Origin: JBOGDS01 sp050743075
GTDB taxonomy: Bacteria > Actinomycetota > Actinomycetes > Jiangellales > Jiangellaceae
Reading direction: 5' to 3'
Assembly (NCBI GenBank): GCA_050743075.1
Contig: JBOGDS010000125.1
Coordinates: 1-7,757, forward strand
Length of the DNA stretch: 7,757 nt
A program made the position numbers and the translations under genes. Positions 5,562 through 7,757 of this stretch are shown here, in pieces. Below the pieces are notes generated by a model. The model was not told the DNA's origin, made no database searches, and saw only the letters and a list, made by a program, of their open reading frames with translations. The number at the start of each line of letters is the position of its first letter. Positions within the stretch are counted from its first letter, which is position 1.

Positions 5562-7428
5562 TCACCAGATACGGACGCGCTGGTCCTCGGGCAGGTAGAG
5601 GGCGTCGTCTGCGGAGACGTCGAACGCTTTTGCAGCGGAACTCCGGCGGCGAGTGCGGGTCGATCGCGCGCAGCCGGATCGCCTCCCCGTCGCGCGACTT
5701 GCTCCGCCAGATCTGGCCCCAGCCGAGGAACACCCGCTGCTGTCCGGTGAACCCGTCGATGACCGGCGACCCGGCGCCGTCGAGCGACAGCAGGTACGCC
5801 TTGTAGGCGATGGTCAGACCGCCGAGATCGCCGATGTTCTCGCCGCCGACGAGGGCGCCGTTGACGTGGTGGCCGGGCAGTGGCTCGAACGCGTCGAACT
5901 GCTCGACGAGCGTTTTGGTGCGCAGGTCGAACTCGGCCCGGTCGGCCTCGGTCCACCGATCGCGGAGTTCGCCATTGCCATCGTAGCGGCTGCCCTGGTC
6001 GTCGAACCCGTGCCCGATCTCGTGTCCGATGACCGCGCCGATGCCACCCGTAGTTCACCGCGTCGTCGGCCTCGAGGTCGAAGAACGGGGGCTGGAGAAT
6101 GGCGGCCGGGAAGACGATCTCGTTCATCGTCGGGTTGTAGTTGGCGTTGACCGTCTGCGGCGGCATGAACCACTCGTCGCGGTCGATCGGCTTGCCGATC
6201 TTGGTCAGGTTGCGGTCGAACTCGAACGCGGCCGCCCGCCGCACGTTGCCGACCAGGTCGTTGCGGTCGATCTCCAGCGCGGCGTAGTCGCGCCACATGT
6301 CCGGGTAGCCGATCTTCGGCCGGATCAGCTCGAGCTTGGCCAGCGCGCGCTCTCGGGTCTGCTCGCTCATCCACGGCAGCACGGCGATGTCCTGCCGGTA
6401 CGCCTCGACCAGATGTGCGACGAGGGAGTCCATCCGCTCCTTGGCCTCCGGCGGGAAGTGCCGCTCGACGTAGAGCCGGCCGACGGCCTCGCCGCTGGCG
6501 CCGTCGGCCGGGCTGACGCCGCGCTTCCACCGCTCCCGTTCTCCGGCGTGCCGGACAGGGTGCGGCCGTAGAAGTCGAAGTTCTCGTCGACGAACACCGA
6601 CGACAGGTAGTGGGGGCCATCTCGTGCACGACGTGCCAGCCAGCCAGTCCTGCCAGACGGGCAGATCGACGCTGGTGAGCGCCCCGGACATGGCGGACAG
6701 GTAGTCCGGCTCGCGAACGATGACCTCGGCGAGGGCGATCTCGGCGTCGATGCCCGCGGCAGCCGCCCACCTGGTCCAGTCGAAGTCTGGTGCGAACTCG
6801 CGCAACTGCGCCCGCGTGTGCAGGTTGTACGTCGCCTCACGGTCGCGATTGCGGACCCGGTCCCAGTGCGCGGTGGCCCAACGCGGTCTCGAAGTCCATG
6901 ATCCGCGTCGCCGCGCCGGACGGATCGTGCCAGCCGGCGTGGTCGAGCATCGTCTGCACGTGCTTCACGTAGGCCGTGCGGATGTCGGCGAACGTGTGCT
7001 CGCGGTAGTACGACTCGTCGGGCAGCCCGAGGCCGGCCTGGACGACGTTGACGATGTACCGCTTGGCGTCGCGCTCCAACTCAGCACCGTGACCGGGCCG
7101 TCGACGTCGCGCAGCGCCGAGATCCGCTCGAGCAGCGGGAGCAACGGTGCCCCGCCGCGGGTCTCCACCGCCGCCTCGTCGGCGAAGCTGGCGTACAGGT
7201 CGCCGATCTTGCGCCGGTCGTCGTCGGCGGCGGGATCGGCGGCCGCCTCCTCGATGAGCGCCCGGATGTTGGCCTGCGCCTCTTCGTGGAGCCGGATGAA
7301 CTCGCCGTCGCGGGCCCGGTCGGCCGGCATCTCGGACTCGTCGAGCCAGCGTCCGTTGACATGGCGGAACAGGCCGTCCTGGGCCGGACGTCCGGCGACA
7401 ACTCCTCGAGGGCGATACCCGACTTCAT
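5562..7428 (-). pseudogene. M13 family zinc endopeptidase (neprilysin/PepO type), multiply frameshifted
   Basis: Intact M13 enzymes of about 650-700 residues cut peptides with one zinc. Nearly the whole protein can be pieced together from three frames: MKSGIALEELSPDVRP (from ATG 7428), DGLFRHVNGRW, LGLPDESYYREHTF, VDENFDFYGRTLSGTPE, ERHFPPEAKERM, VNANYNPTMNEIVFPAAI, the HEIGH zinc motif (6024-6010), GENIGDLGG with the third zinc ligand (near 5841), and the terminal LYLPEDQRVRIW at the stop (5562). The frame breaks near 7381, 7080, 6878, 6639, 6612, 6538 and 6047, and between 5635 and 5633. Near 7080 about 20 expected residues are missing, and near 5634 about 9-10 (the usual segment after PPEFRC). 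The rest look like one- or two-base gains or losses, mostly in G/C runs. As given it cannot yield a working enzyme. No signal peptide or membrane anchor is visible. Its ATG overlaps the stop of the PucR-type gene (ATGA). Sequencing error is the main alternative. Confidence 0.88.
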
Positions 7429-7757
7429 GCCCGGGATCCCAGTAGCCGGCCCGGACCCGTCAGCCGCAGTTCCAGCATGGCCGCGAACCGTGCTTCCGGA
7501 TCGCCGAGGTCGATGCCGCCGATCTCCTCGAGGCGGCGCAGCCGATAGCGGAACGTATTGGTGTGGACGTGCATCGCGGCCGCGGCCGCCGTAATGTCGC
7601 CGAACGCGTCGAGCCAAGCCCGCAACGTCTCGACCATCTCCGCGGAGTGCGCGCGGTCGTAACCGGCCAGCCGGGCGACCGGGCCGGACGGGGCACGTCG
7701 CTCAGCGGCCATCACGTCGCCCAGCTCGAGCAACAGCGACGCGGCCTGCACGTCTTC
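7425..7757 (-). CDS. PucR-family transcriptional regulator, C-terminal part (cut by the right edge)
   Basis: The visible 110 residues are open to the window edge and end at TGA 7427-7425. They match the C-terminal helix-turn-helix domain of PucR/CdaR-type regulators: a helix with AEMVETLRAWLDAFGDITA, then AAAAMHVHTNTFRYRLRRLEEI (visible residues 58-79), in which the HTNTFRYRL recognition helix is a hallmark of the family. A closing segment DLGDPEARFAAMLELRL follows, in the position usual for these proteins. Family members respond to metabolites through N-terminal domains, here outside the window, and control purine, sugar-diacid, amino-acid or other catabolic genes. The 4-bp ATGA overlap with the M13 gene shows the two form one transcription unit. 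Whether the regulator also controls the neighbouring N-acyl-amino-acid genes cannot be judged from this window. Confidence 0.87.
   Translation of the reverse strand, partial: EDVQAASLLLELGDVMAAERRAPSGPVARLAGYDRAHSAEMVETLRAWLDAFGDITAAAAAMHVHTNTFRYRLRRLEEIGGIDLGDPEARFAAMLELRLTGPGRLLGSRA

Noticed and set aside
5540..5590. Possible shared terminator between the racemase and the M13 gene
   Set aside because: Only 4-5 bp stems with long or awkward loops and no T-run could be found.
4412..6805. A 797-codon open frame on the minus strand covering the M13 gene and the racemase
   Set aside because: Part of it is one true M13 segment, but the rest is out-of-frame M13 and antisense of the racemase; it is not a fusion protein.
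7430..7440. Adjacent CCCGGG and GGATCC palindromes resembling cloning sites upstream of the M13 start
   Set aside because: They lie within the continuous coding frame of the PucR-type gene end, so they are natural sequence and not a vector junction.

Overview
The window is very GC-rich, strongly biased to G or C at third codon positions, dense in short-spaced or overlapping genes, and uses GTG starts (three of the five genes whose start is visible). With the protein families seen, this points to a chromosomal segment of a high-GC actinobacterium; I cannot name the genus. No rRNA, tRNA, insertion sequence, phage gene or CRISPR array was seen.

Layout, left to right. (1) Positions 1-599, minus strand: the N-terminal 199 residues of valyl-tRNA synthetase, cut by the left edge. 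(2) 600-712: a short divergent control region with a -10-like box placed for a leaderless valS transcript. (3) 713-1891, plus: an M20 metallopeptidase/deacylase. (4) 1880-3364, minus: an amidohydrolase of the N-acyl-D-amino-acid deacylase type, convergent with the M20 gene and overlapping it by 12 bp. (5) 3365-3626: a divergent control region. (6) 3627-4424 and 4421-5539, plus: a GNAT-family acyltransferase overlapping by 4 bp an enolase-superfamily N-acylamino acid racemase (often labelled MenC/o-succinylbenzoate synthase). (7) 5562-7428, minus: a broken M13 (neprilysin/PepO-type) zinc endopeptidase gene. (8) 7425-7757, minus: the C-terminal DNA-binding end of a PucR-family regulator, cut by the right edge and overlapping the M13 start by 4 bp.

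Functionally the centre looks like an N-acyl-amino-acid / D-amino-acid module. In Geobacillus a GNAT succinyltransferase, an N-succinylamino acid racemase and an M20 desuccinylase together convert D- to L-amino acids irreversibly. All three enzyme types are here, with an added D-specific deacylase candidate on the opposite strand. This reading is an inference from family and context; the substrates cannot be read from the sequence.

The M13 gene carries about eight separate frame disruptions, including two apparent multi-base deletions, while the other ~5.8 kb shows none. It is either a decaying pseudogene or a locally poor stretch of sequence.
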